In this document: piece after piece, positions 8,028 through 16,453 of the stretch | How positions within the stretch are numbered: the first letter of the stretch is position 1 | Layout of the letters: every line of letters begins with the position of its first letter | Assembly: GCA_946999045.1 (NCBI GenBank) | Contig: CAMQBR010000031.1 | Coordinates: 1 to 21,644, forward strand | DNA length: 21,644 bases | Reading direction: 5' to 3' | Origin: an uncultured Prevotella sp. | GTDB taxonomy: Bacteria; Bacteroidota; Bacteroidia; Bacteroidales; Bacteroidaceae | Made by a program: the position numbers and the translations under genes | The notes under the pieces: generated by a model | Seen by the model: the letters and a program-made list of their open reading frames with translations, nothing else | Databases searched by the model: none | What the model was told of the DNA's origin: nothing

Positions 8028-8954
8028 CACGAAATTGATGAAATGTATATGCACCGTTGTTTACAGTTGGCTAAACAGGGCCGAGCTTTGGTAAAACCCA
8101 ATCCTATGGTGGGAGCGGTGATAGTTTATGATAATTGTATTATAGGCGAGGGCTATCATGTACAATGCGGAAAGGCTCATGCAGAGGTCAATGCCTTTGC
8201 CTCTGTAAAGGCAGAAGATGAGCGCCTACTCACCGATAGTACTCTTTATGTGAGTTTAGAGCCTTGTTGCCATTATGGAAAGACACCTCCTTGTGCCGAT
8301 TTAATCATCAAAAAGCAGGTAAAGCGTGTAGTTTGCGGATGTGTAGATGTTTTTGCAAAGGTTCATGGTAAAGGCATAGAAAAGTTGCGTAACGCAGGAA
8401 TTGAGGTTACCGTAGGTGTGTTAGAAAAAAAGTGTATAGACTTAAACAGAAAGTTTAATACCTTCAATACCCATCATCGTCCATATATTCTCTTAAAATG
8501 GGCACAGTCTGCCAATGGCTTTATCGACAACAACTATCACTCCATTGCGCTGTCAACCCCTTTTACAAGGATGTTAGTACACAAACTTCGTAGCGAATAC
8601 GATGCCATATTGGTAGGACGAGTAACCGATGAATGCGAGCATCCTCAATTGACTGTTAGGGAGTGGAGTGGCAAAAATCCGCTTCGTTTGGTGTTACATC
8701 ATGGCATGGATGTGCATCAATTGTTAGATGATTTATACAATAAAAACATTCAATCAATCATGGTAGAAGGAGGTGCCAAGACCTTGCAAAGCTTTATGGA
8801 TGCTAACTTATGGGATGAACTTCGAATAGAAACAAGTCCGGTATACATTCCTACTGGTACCACTGCCCCAATTCTTCCTCATTATATAGATAGAATTGCG
8901 CATAAGCAATATGGAGAAAATACTATTGATGAATTTATAAATTACAATTCATAA
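8019..8954 (+). CDS. ribD: Bifunctional riboflavin biosynthesis deaminase/reductase RibD, short reductase domain
   Basis: The protein (311 residues) belongs to riboflavin synthesis: the N-terminal half deaminates the pyrimidine intermediate and the C-terminal half reduces its ribosyl group with NADPH. The deaminase is complete, with HAE (His54, catalytic Glu56) and EPCCHYGKTPPC (zinc ligands Cys83 and Cys92). The reductase domain begins near residue 155 with LLKWAQSANGF and retains VGRVT (199-203), LTVREW and VEGG (249-252). Two oddities appear. The usual 'DNP' is EHP (Glu207-His208-Pro209). The protein jumps from the strand PLRLVLHH straight to a helix before VEGG, leaving out roughly 35-45 residues that family members normally have. 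I start at the ATG at 8019; open frame upstream overlaps prmC. It diverges from prmC with a 27-base gap. Confidence 0.92.
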   Translation: MNQHEIDEMYMHRCLQLAKQGRALVKPNPMVGAVIVYDNCIIGEGYHVQCGKAHAEVNAFASVKAEDERLLTDSTLYVSLEPCCHYGKTPPCADLIIKKQVKRVVCGCVDVFAKVHGKGIEKLRNAGIEVTVGVLEKKCIDLNRKFNTFNTHHRPYILLKWAQSANGFIDNNYHSIALSTPFTRMLVHKLRSEYDAILVGRVTDECEHPQLTVREWSGKNPLRLVLHHGMDVHQLLDDLYNKNIQSIMVEGGAKTLQSFMDANLWDELRIETSPVYIPTGTTAPILPHYIDRIAHKQYGENTIDEFINYNS

Positions 8955-8971
8955 AATACTTATTTGTGAGT

Positions 8972-9003
8972 ATTGCATAAAAAAGTAATAGTAAATAAAT
9001 TTG
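8972..9003 (+). promoter_or_regulatory. Predicted promoter of the LRR-protein gene
   Basis: TAAATTTG (8996-9003), followed by C, matches the extended Bacteroidota -7 box. ATTG at 8972-8975 sits 20 bases upstream as the -33 element. The expected transcript start near 9010 gives a leader of about 20 bases. A short stem (8955-8960 with 8969-8974) overlaps its upstream edge. Confidence 0.6.
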
Positions 9004-9029
9004 CATTTTGTTTAGAATAAATACATAAT

Positions 9030-10271
9030 ATGCAAAGAACAATTTTAATTGAACAAAAAAGGAAGAAGTTACTAAGTTTACTTCTTGTGGCTATGGCTCT
9101 TTTGTGTTCTGCTTCGGTTTATGCTGAGGTAGGCAAAGGGTATGTTACGTTTAAAACCAATAAATTTATAAAAGGTTCAGAAAAAAAGTTGGGCTTTAGA
9201 GTAACTATTCTTATTGGTAGAAAAGTGATTACTGACCCTGACGATACAACGACAGCTCCTGCTATTGGTGAAGACATAACCGTAGAGGGTGGTGAATTAG
9301 AGTTGACACGACCCAAAGGAGAAGCTGACCAAGAATTTAATTTATGGGTAAAAGCTCCGCAAGTAACGATACATGGAGATTTAGTAGAATTAACTATTGC
9401 AAACGGTGATGTAACAGAAGTAGATATTAGTCATTGTCCAACACTTTATAGCCTGCGTGTTACAGATAATAAGAATTTACAAAAGTTGGATATAGGAACA
9501 AATCCTAAGTTAGGTCAGCTATGGGCTTCTTATTGCCCTAATATTACATCTTTAGATTTATCTAACTCTCCAAATCTAAATTCGCTTTCTATACAAGGAA
9601 CTCGTATATCCCAGATAGATTTAACTAAAGTGCCATTGCTTACTAATCTAAACGCAGGAGAAAATCCTAATCTAAAAAAGATTGATGTAACTCATTTACC
9701 TTTATTAAACGAATTGTGGGTAAACGGAAATGGCATGACAGAGTTAGATGTGTCGCACAATCCTAAATTGGAGAGGTTAGAGTGCAGTTGTAATTATTTG
9801 AAACATCTAACAGTAGAGAATAATCCTCTACTTAATTATTTGGCTTGCTGGCAAAATGCTATAGAGGGCAAAGAGATGGATAATCTTATTAGCTCGTTGC
9901 CAAAGGAAGAGAATGGAGCTGAAAGAGAATTGTTAGTTTATAATAAAAACGTTAAGTATAACAATATTTGTACAGAAGAGCAAGTAAATAAGATACAATC
10001 AGAGAAGTGTTGGACAGCCAAAGAGGCTATCCCTCTATGTCTTTCGGACAATGAATGCTTTATCGATTGGGATGTTTATGCAGGTGCAACCAATGAAGAG
10101 GCTAAGAAGATGCATGAACAAAACCTAATGGTTACGGGTATCAATGTTATCCATGCAACCAAGCAATATAACAACCAAGATTGGTATGATTTGCAAGGAC
10201 GCCACTTACAAACCCAACCTACCATGAAAGGTATTTATATCCACAATGGTAAGAAAGTAATTATAGACTAA
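9030..10271 (+). CDS. Exported leucine-rich-repeat protein with C-terminal sorting-like tail
   Basis: A 413-residue exported protein, probably on the surface or secreted. Residues 1-32 form a signal peptide with a long basic n-region and cleavage near SVYA/E. A beta-rich stretch (~33-126) leads into LRR units at ~127-275 with ~21-22-residue periodicity of the form 'L..LD(L/V)S.NP.L..L....N'. Examples are LTELDVSHNPKL-like units and repeats with Cys in the N-position (LECSCN, LACWQN), recalling the internalin-J style. The last 30 residues (384-413) carry WYDLQGR...MKGIYIHNGKKVI, the short tail common in Prevotella exported proteins and reminiscent of type A sorting domains of the type IX secretion system. 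The ligand is unknown; such LRR proteins often bind host or bacterial surfaces. It has its own promoter and terminator, so it is probably monocistronic. Confidence 0.85.
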   Translation: MQRTILIEQKRKKLLSLLLVAMALLCSASVYAEVGKGYVTFKTNKFIKGSEKKLGFRVTILIGRKVITDPDDTTTAPAIGEDITVEGGELELTRPKGEADQEFNLWVKAPQVTIHGDLVELTIANGDVTEVDISHCPTLYSLRVTDNKNLQKLDIGTNPKLGQLWASYCPNITSLDLSNSPNLNSLSIQGTRISQIDLTKVPLLTNLNAGENPNLKKIDVTHLPLLNELWVNGNGMTELDVSHNPKLERLECSCNYLKHLTVENNPLLNYLACWQNAIEGKEMDNLISSLPKEENGAERELLVYNKNVKYNNICTEEQVNKIQSEKCWTAKEAIPLCLSDNECFIDWDVYAGATNEEAKKMHEQNLMVTGINVIHATKQYNNQDWYDLQGRHLQTQPTMKGIYIHNGKKVIID

Positions 10272-10283
10272 TTTATATTGAAG

Positions 10284-10342
10284 AGAAATAGTTTCTTATG
10301 TTCTGGTAAATATACCATGATACATGGATAGAAACTATTTCT
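10284..10342. terminator. Nested palindrome, probable terminator after the LRR gene
   Basis: A perfect 13-bp outer stem, AGAAATAGTTTCT (10284-10296) with its complement at 10330-10342, encloses an inner 5-bp hairpin CCATG/CATGG (10315-10319 and 10323-10327). T-rich sequence follows at 10342-10350. It lies 13 bases after the LRR stop and ~45 bases before the TonB receptor gene, so it most likely ends LRR transcription. Its symmetry also allows a role as a regulatory site for the downstream operon. Confidence 0.6.
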
Positions 10343-10387
10343 TTTAGTTTATATACCCCATCACAGATTGTAACACAAACAAAAGAA

Positions 10388-13120
10388 ATGCAGAGAATTA
10401 TCAAATTTTGCTTTATAATATTGTTGTGTCTTCTCCCTACGGTGATGTTTGCACAAGTAAAAGCAATAGTGTTAGATGCACAGTCTAAGCAACCCATTGT
10501 GGGAGCTAACGTTACTGTGATGGGAATAAAGAATACTTCTACTACAAATAGCAAAGGAAGTTTCTTTCTTAATATAAATGCAGGCTCGTTCATTAAAATT
10601 ACACATATAGGCTATCGTACCTTGAAAGTAAAGGCAACAGACGGAGCTGTGTACTACATGAAGCAAAAGGTAAACACACTAAACGAAATAGTGATAACAG
10701 CACAAGAAGACCATGGACTATCCAGTGCCTCAACTATTCGTAAAGATGCCATGCAGCATTTGCAGCCTTCCAGCTTTAGTGATTTACTTGAACTACTACC
10801 TGGTGGGAGAGCAAAAGACCCTTGTCTAAATGTTCCTAATATCATTAAACTAAGAGAAGTGCCTGTGAATGATGAACAGTATAACACAACATCGCTTGGT
10901 ACACGCTTTGTGGTAGATGGAGCTCCTATTAGCAGTAGTGGTAATATGCAATATTTGGCTGGGGCAGAAGACCGCATGTCTATGAAACGTAATTTTGCAA
11001 ATGCAGGCGTAGATATGCGTACCATTAGTACAGATGACATACAAGAGGTTACCATCGTACGTGGAATACCATCGGTAAAGTATGGCGACCTTACCAGTGG
11101 ACTGATTAAGATAAAGCGACGTAAGGGAGGCAACGACATCTCTGCTCGATTTAAGGCAGATATGGATTCTAAACTGTTTTATGTAGCCAAGGGATTTGAA
11201 TGGAAACCACTACACTTTTCTATCAACTTAAGTGCCGATTATCTGAATAACAAATTTGAACCTCGAAATCCTCTTGAAACCTATCAACGACTGACAAGTT
11301 CGTTGCGATTTAACAAAATGTGGTTAACCAAAAACTATAATTTAGCAGCGGCATTGAACTTAGATTATGGTGGATCGTTTGATAATGAAAAGGTAGACCC
11401 TGAATTTAATCATGGTGGTGAAGATAAATATGTATCGCAATATAACAGGTATGCATCTAATTTATCGTTTAACTTAGATAGTAAGAATAAACATTCTTAT
11501 TTTCAAAATTTAGAACTCTTGGCTTCGTTTTCTTATCAAAAAGATGTAATAGAACGCACCAAGCGTGTAAATGTAGGTAGCAATACACCAGCAGCTATAA
11601 GCATGAGCGAGGGGGAAAGTGATGCTATGTTCATTACTCCTTACCGATATACTGCTACACATATTGTAGATGGCAGACCCATTAGTGTGTTCTTACAAGC
11701 AAATACTACCTTTTCTGTTCCTAAAACATTATTACCTAACAGCTTTATTGTAGGAGTAGATTATCAAATGGATAAAAATATGGGAAAGGGGCAAATATAC
11801 GATAGATTACATCCTGTATATACAGGAGCTTCGTTTAGACCTCGTAAATATTCGGATATACCTGCTACACAAATGCTTTCTATCTATGCTGAAGAGCGAG
11901 CCACCTTTGCTTTGGGTAAAAACAAATTAGAGGTGGAGGCTGGCGTTCGTGGTGAAACCATGTTGGGATTAGATAAACTGTTTGCCATTAAAAATAAAAT
12001 GTATGTAGACCCACGTATCAATATGGGGTGGACTCTTCCACAAATCTTTTTGAAAGAAGAAGATCCACTTACTATCACATTAACAGGTGGAGTAGGGCAA
12101 CATACCATGTTTCCTACTATCGATCAGTTATATCCAGAATTAACTTACATGGATTTGGTAGAACTGAATTATTTTCATCCAAATGAGAAATATCGCCGTA
12201 TGTACTTGCAAACTTACATTGTCAATCCTACAAACGAAGATTTGAAACCTGCTCGAAACTTAAAGTGGGAGATAAGAGGCGATTTTGAATGGAAGGGGAA
12301 TCGTCTCACACTTACTTATTTCCATGAAGATATGAAGTCGGGATTCCGGTCTATGGATGTTTATCAACCCTTTATATATAAGCAATACGATGATAGCAAG
12401 ATTAATTATCTTACCATAACACAACGCCCCAATGTCAACATGCTTCCCTATAAAACGGTAGCCGATTTGCGTTGTTACAATCATACATCTAATGGTAGTA
12501 GAACATTTAAGAAAGGTATAGAATATACCCTATCTACTGTTCGCTTTCCTGTTGTCAACACCCGTTTAACAATTACTGGAGCATGGTTTAGAACCGAATA
12601 TCATAATTCTTTGCCTATTCAATACAAACCAGCGAAGCGCGTAGGTGGTGAAGCTCTTAATTTGGTGGGCGTATATAAAGATGATGAGGGATATATTCGT
12701 GAGATGACCAACACCAATTTTACGTTTGATACCGCTATTCCTAAACTCAAATTAGGCTTTTCTATCTCCGCACAATGCTTGTGGCTGACAGGCGAACAGT
12801 CTATGAAGAAAGAAAACAAACCTTTGCAATATATGGATGCTTCAGGACGGTTACATCCTTATACCGATGCTGATGTACACGAAGTGCAACGTCAATTCTT
12901 AATGCGCAACTATAATGAAGGAGCTTTTGAGTGGCAAACTGTTCCATTTAGCATGAATCTTAACTTAAAAGCTACCAAACGAATGTTCCATAACAAAATG
13001 CTCATTGCTTTATTCGTTAATAAGATTTTAGATGCTCATCCCAATTATAAGCGTAAGGGCATGACGCTCAGAAGATATGTAACTCCTTATTTCGGATTGG
13101 AAACCAATATTAAGATATAA
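10388..13120 (+). CDS. TonB-dependent receptor with carboxypeptidase-like N-terminal domain
   Basis: A 910-residue outer membrane receptor. The signal peptide is residues 1-22 (VMFA/Q). Residues ~26-95 form a carboxypeptidase-regulatory-like domain (VVLDAQSKQPIVGANVTV-type start, HIGYRTLKV end). The plug spans ~105-245 with ITAQED, STIRKDAMQHLQPSSFSDLL and the conserved VRGIPSVKYGDLTSGLIKIK end. The remainder is a 22-strand-type barrel ending in a hydrophobic terminus, ETNIKI. It lacks the VVVVGYG signature and has no SusD partner, so it is a non-SusC TonB receptor. It is first in a five-gene operon (10388-19321) whose genes are mostly separated by 1-5 bases and which ends with an M16 protease. 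This suggests import of something that is then proteolysed. I found no clear TAnnTTTG box or Fur-like site in the 116-base gap upstream. Confidence 0.92.
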   Translation: MQRIIKFCFIILLCLLPTVMFAQVKAIVLDAQSKQPIVGANVTVMGIKNTSTTNSKGSFFLNINAGSFIKITHIGYRTLKVKATDGAVYYMKQKVNTLNEIVITAQEDHGLSSASTIRKDAMQHLQPSSFSDLLELLPGGRAKDPCLNVPNIIKLREVPVNDEQYNTTSLGTRFVVDGAPISSSGNMQYLAGAEDRMSMKRNFANAGVDMRTISTDDIQEVTIVRGIPSVKYGDLTSGLIKIKRRKGGNDISARFKADMDSKLFYVAKGFEWKPLHFSINLSADYLNNKFEPRNPLETYQRLTSSLRFNKMWLTKNYNLAAALNLDYGGSFDNEKVDPEFNHGGEDKYVSQYNRYASNLSFNLDSKNKHSYFQNLELLASFSYQKDVIERTKRVNVGSNTPAAISMSEGESDAMFITPYRYTATHIVDGRPISVFLQANTTFSVPKTLLPNSFIVGVDYQMDKNMGKGQIYDRLHPVYTGASFRPRKYSDIPATQMLSIYAEERATFALGKNKLEVEAGVRGETMLGLDKLFAIKNKMYVDPRINMGWTLPQIFLKEEDPLTITLTGGVGQHTMFPTIDQLYPELTYMDLVELNYFHPNEKYRRMYLQTYIVNPTNEDLKPARNLKWEIRGDFEWKGNRLTLTYFHEDMKSGFRSMDVYQPFIYKQYDDSKINYLTITQRPNVNMLPYKTVADLRCYNHTSNGSRTFKKGIEYTLSTVRFPVVNTRLTITGAWFRTEYHNSLPIQYKPAKRVGGEALNLVGVYKDDEGYIREMTNTNFTFDTAIPKLKLGFSISAQCLWLTGEQSMKKENKPLQYMDASGRLHPYTDADVHEVQRQFLMRNYNEGAFEWQTVPFSMNLNLKATKRMFHNKMLIALFVNKILDAHPNYKRKGMTLRRYVTPYFGLETNIKI

Positions 13121-13121
13121 T

Positions 13122-13523
13122 ATGAGGCCAACAATGAAATATAGTATATTATTCTTTATTATGTTATTGGCAGGGTATGTGTGCACTACCAGTTGTGAAC
13201 CTACTTATACTGATTACGATACTACCGCTGTCGTTCAGTTAGAAGTACCCGATAGCTTAACACTGGTAAAAATGCAAGGAACCATTACATTGCGCAATTT
13301 GAGCAATGGTTATCGCTATGCATCTTCTGCCTTTCAGCAATCTTCCGTGCAAATACCACTCATGCGTGGAGCATACTCGTTAGATGCAGAAGGCGAGTTA
13401 GTTTTTAGAAATAAAAAAGATAAAACCAACAAAGAACATACTAAGAACTTTAGAGCCACAATAGATTATGTAGGAGTAATAAAACATCCTACGGCTGTTA
13501 ATGTTAAAATTATTTTGATGTAG
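13122..13523 (+). CDS. Small lipoprotein resembling the N-terminal domain of the downstream DUF4876-like protein
   Basis: A 133-residue predicted lipoprotein. A hydrophobic signal (residues 6-20) leads to Cys25 in CTTSCEP; the residues before Cys25 are a poor match to a strict lipobox, but Bacteroidota signals are often loose, and Cys21 is an alternative. The mature part is beta-rich and looks like a small Ig-like or transthyretin-like domain. Its pattern 'L.V(P)...L...TL.N...YRY....F......PL..GAYSL...GEL.F' is shared with residues ~35-125 of the lipoprotein encoded at 15075. It starts 1 base after the receptor stop, so translation is probably coupled. The first Met or Met5 (13134) could be the start. 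Function is unknown; the context suggests an accessory subunit of the receptor complex. Confidence 0.8.
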   Translation: MRPTMKYSILFFIMLLAGYVCTTSCEPTYTDYDTTAVVQLEVPDSLTLVKMQGTITLRNLSNGYRYASSAFQQSSVQIPLMRGAYSLDAEGELVFRNKKDKTNKEHTKNFRATIDYVGVIKHPTAVNVKIILM

Positions 13524-13525
13524 AT

Positions 13526-15037
13526 ATGATTAACAAATTTGTCTTAGCTTTCTTAATATTCTTTGCTTCGTATCCAACGTTTGCCATAACGTTATCCGAT
13601 ACAACTGCTGTTGTAGAACATAACAGTAGGTGGGTCAATCTTCTTTCGCAAAGTAGAAATAATCCTGCGTTCATGAGCAATGCTTATCATACATCTTATA
13701 CCCAAATAGGCATTGCTACTGATTATTGTTATGAGAACAAGGCTATTATTCAGCAATTAGGCAACAGGCATTTACTTAATAAAGCATTTGTGCATTCGTA
13801 TCTCACGTTGGGTAATAAAAGCACCGTGTGGGGTGGAGCCTCCTATCAATATGGCAATAAGTACAACATTCGTTATTGTTCTACATCCGATTACGCATTG
13901 CTTGAACCATACGTAATGGCAGATACTATTGGAGGCAATTTAATCAATGAGCAATATACCTTTTATGGGGGATATGCTTTTGGTATAGGTAAATGGGAGA
14001 TAGGAGCCACTCTACATTTTAGAGCCGAACACGAATATCGAATGATAGATCCACGTCCTCGTGGTATTGCCACCGAATTGAATGCTTCGTTAGGTGTACA
14101 TTATCTCTTGTCTCAATACCAGTTAGGGTTTGGTATAGGTACAAATGTATACAGACAAACTAACGATGTACAGTTTTATAATGAGTTAGGCGTAAAGCCC
14201 GAATACCATGCTACAGGACTTGGTACCGATTATCTTCGTTTTGCAGGAGCTAATCGTACGTGCCATTATAAAGGATTAGGCTTGATAGCCAACCTCCATT
14301 TGAAACCTGCACACGTGAGTGGCTTGTATGGCTCTGCCCAATATCTGTATATTCCATACAAAAAAATATTAACAGAAATCAATGCTCTTCCTATTTCTAC
14401 GCTTTATCTGCAAACGCTCAATACCTCAATAGGGTGGAAACAAAATACACCTATTGGATATGCTCTCTATTGTGAGGCCAATGTCAGTCATCGACGCGGT
14501 AACGAACATATTGCAGGTAGTGCATCTGGTTCAGAGTATGTATCGCTTATTACCCTCTCTATGTATCGTCATATTCAGAGTAATTATTATGTAGGTGCAG
14601 CCTTTAACATTGATAAAAAAACGCATTTAATATTCGATGTGCGTGTAGGTTATCAAGTAGATGCTGCTCAATACGAACGTTTAGAGAGGATAATGGATTG
14701 TACTAAAATGTATACAACTATGGGATTGCAATACATTGTGCCTTTAACTCCGTACAGTTGGTTCATGTTAGATGCCGATATGGCACGTTATGCTCATAGA
14801 AAAGACCGATTAGTGATGCCATACGTTACAATGAATAATTACATCATCAACTTTATTAACGATCGTTTTACTTCGCTAACGTCTAGTTATACTAACTATC
14901 ATGGTAAGTTATCTTATTACCTTTACCCAAAGACATGGCGAGGTGTAGGCTTGTTTGTTACCTTTAGTAGCAACTACCTAATCATGAATAATCGTTCTCA
15001 AAAGGCATGTAAAGGTAGTATTGGTGCTACTTTTTAA
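13526..15037 (+). CDS. Predicted outer membrane beta-barrel protein (DUF6850-like)
   Basis: A 503-residue exported protein with a signal peptide at residues 1-20 (SYPTFA). The rest consists of alternating amphipathic segments rich in Tyr, Gly and Asn (YTQIGIATDYCYENK, YQLGFGIGTNVYRQTN, STVWGGASYQYGNKY), with a terminal strand ending GSIGATF. This pattern is that of an outer membrane barrel of about 14-18 strands. I recognise it as resembling the DUF6850 family, which accompanies TonB receptors and DUF4876 proteins in Bacteroidota. The opening, SRWVNLLSQSRNNPAFMSNAY, is like other Bacteroidota barrels that begin with a 'NPA' motif. It starts 2 bases after the preceding gene. The role is unknown; a second pore or an anchor for surface lipoproteins is possible. 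Confidence 0.8.
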   Translation: MINKFVLAFLIFFASYPTFAITLSDTTAVVEHNSRWVNLLSQSRNNPAFMSNAYHTSYTQIGIATDYCYENKAIIQQLGNRHLLNKAFVHSYLTLGNKSTVWGGASYQYGNKYNIRYCSTSDYALLEPYVMADTIGGNLINEQYTFYGGYAFGIGKWEIGATLHFRAEHEYRMIDPRPRGIATELNASLGVHYLLSQYQLGFGIGTNVYRQTNDVQFYNELGVKPEYHATGLGTDYLRFAGANRTCHYKGLGLIANLHLKPAHVSGLYGSAQYLYIPYKKILTEINALPISTLYLQTLNTSIGWKQNTPIGYALYCEANVSHRRGNEHIAGSASGSEYVSLITLSMYRHIQSNYYVGAAFNIDKKTHLIFDVRVGYQVDAAQYERLERIMDCTKMYTTMGLQYIVPLTPYSWFMLDADMARYAHRKDRLVMPYVTMNNYIINFINDRFTSLTSSYTNYHGKLSYYLYPKTWRGVGLFVTFSSNYLIMNNRSQKACKGSIGATF

Positions 15038-15074
15038 TAGATAAAGAAAAACAAAAAATAAAAAAAATAAAAAA

Positions 15075-16448
15075 GTGAAAAAGAAGAAAACTCACATTAT
15101 AAAAAGCTATTTATGTATCATGCTTTGCTGTTTTGCATTGGCTGGATGTTACGAAAATAATATGGTTGACCCAAAACTCTCTACTGTTCAGCACGTGTTA
15201 ATTATCAACTTGCCTTACGATATTAAAAACCCTAAAGTAGAAAACTTGCAAGCGTTGCTAACCAATGTACAAACAAAGCAAACGTATAAAGCCCATTCTT
15301 TTACGCTCAAGCAAAACCAGTTAGTCGATACTTTAACCTTACCGCAAGGTATCTATCATATAAAGGTAAGTGGCGATTTATCTTATCACAAGAAGATAAA
15401 TGCTATTTCAACGAAATACAAGTTCAAAGAAAAAGATATTAAGGTGAATGCGAAGGTAAAGACCGAACGAGAAAACATCCCTATTAACAATCATGATAAT
15501 AACGTTACACAGTTGTCGCTTACAGTTTATAAGGCAAAAAATGGCTTTGTTATTACCGAAATTTATTTTACTGGTAGTACTACCATTGACGGAAAGATGT
15601 ACACCGATGATCAATACATCAAGATTGGTAACAATAGCGATAGCGTGATGTATGCAGATGGATTGGCTTTTATCGAATCGTTCTTCACGAGTGATGACTT
15701 ACATGATTATCAACCTAATATCATGGATAAAGCCATGACTATTAATACTATTTACGTTATACCAGGCAGAGGAAAAGATGTTCCAGTAAAGCCTGGCGAA
15801 GAACTTACTATTGCCCTTACTGCTGAAGATCATACCAAGATAAATCCTAATTCTATTGATTTAAGCAAAGCCGACTTTGAAATTTATGACAAAGTAACAG
15901 ATCCTGAAGGCGATCATGATGTACCAGGAGTACCTAATTTAGATAACTGGTATGGCGGATTTGAGGGATGTTTTGCTTTTCATACCAGAGGAGTTAAGTC
16001 GTATGCTATTGCTAAACCCTTGGTTGATAAGAAAACTTACATGACAAAGTTTCGTTATCGTTTTGGCTATATCTTCCGACAAGGTGATTATGTAATACCT
16101 ATGAACGAATACGAGTATTATATGCCTAACGATTGGATTATTGATGCCGTTAATTTATCTGTTCCTGCATCGTTCGCGTGGTTGCTTACCTCTCCCAGTC
16201 TTGACAAAGGGTACACTTATTGTGGTCATGTTGATTTTGATGAAAGTAGATACTCTCATGCAGTTGTTCGTAAACGTGAGCACCATCATTATGTAGAGAA
16301 AACAGATATTATCAATAACAAGTTAGATAAATGGGTGGTAGATGAAGATATTGATAAGAAAACCAAATGGATAGATACTAATAATTCTACCGAAGACTTT
16401 GTGCCTAATGCACAACCCTCTTATTTTGCGCGAAAACGAAAGAAATAA
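15075..16448 (+). CDS. DUF4876-like lipoprotein with a lamin-tail-like core, GTG start
   Basis: A 457-residue predicted lipoprotein with basic KKKK, a hydrophobic segment and a clean lipobox LAGC with Cys25. Residues ~35-125 form a beta domain resembling the small lipoprotein encoded at 13122. From ~157, GFVITEIYFTG, then QYIKIGNNSDSVMYADGLAF and VIPGRGKDVPVKPGEEL, follow the layout of lamin-tail-like domains ('IsEIy...D.fIEl.N.s...v.l.G'). The C-terminal third has ANP-rich turns and ends with a basic ARKRKK. It matches my recollection of DUF4876. The start is GTG at 15075; the nearest ATG (15120) would cut away the basic n-region of the signal peptide. The 37-base gap before it is almost entirely A with scattered T. 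The role is unknown; probably a surface or periplasmic partner of the receptor or barrel. Confidence 0.8.
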   Translation: MKKKKTHIIKSYLCIMLCCFALAGCYENNMVDPKLSTVQHVLIINLPYDIKNPKVENLQALLTNVQTKQTYKAHSFTLKQNQLVDTLTLPQGIYHIKVSGDLSYHKKINAISTKYKFKEKDIKVNAKVKTERENIPINNHDNNVTQLSLTVYKAKNGFVITEIYFTGSTTIDGKMYTDDQYIKIGNNSDSVMYADGLAFIESFFTSDDLHDYQPNIMDKAMTINTIYVIPGRGKDVPVKPGEELTIALTAEDHTKINPNSIDLSKADFEIYDKVTDPEGDHDVPGVPNLDNWYGGFEGCFAFHTRGVKSYAIAKPLVDKKTYMTKFRYRFGYIFRQGDYVIPMNEYEYYMPNDWIIDAVNLSVPASFAWLLTSPSLDKGYTYCGHVDFDESRYSHAVVRKREHHHYVEKTDIINNKLDKWVVDEDIDKKTKWIDTNNSTEDFVPNAQPSYFARKRKK

Positions 16449-16453
16449 AATAT

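Noticed and set aside
8955..8974. Short hairpin AATACT/AGTATT after ribD as terminator
   Set aside because: Only 6 AT-rich pairs and no T-run; it also overlaps the predicted promoter of the next gene.
10654..11139. 161-residue open frame on the minus strand
   Set aside because: It lies wholly inside the TonB receptor gene, which has clear domains; the antisense frame has no recognisable motif and no promoter or leader of its own.
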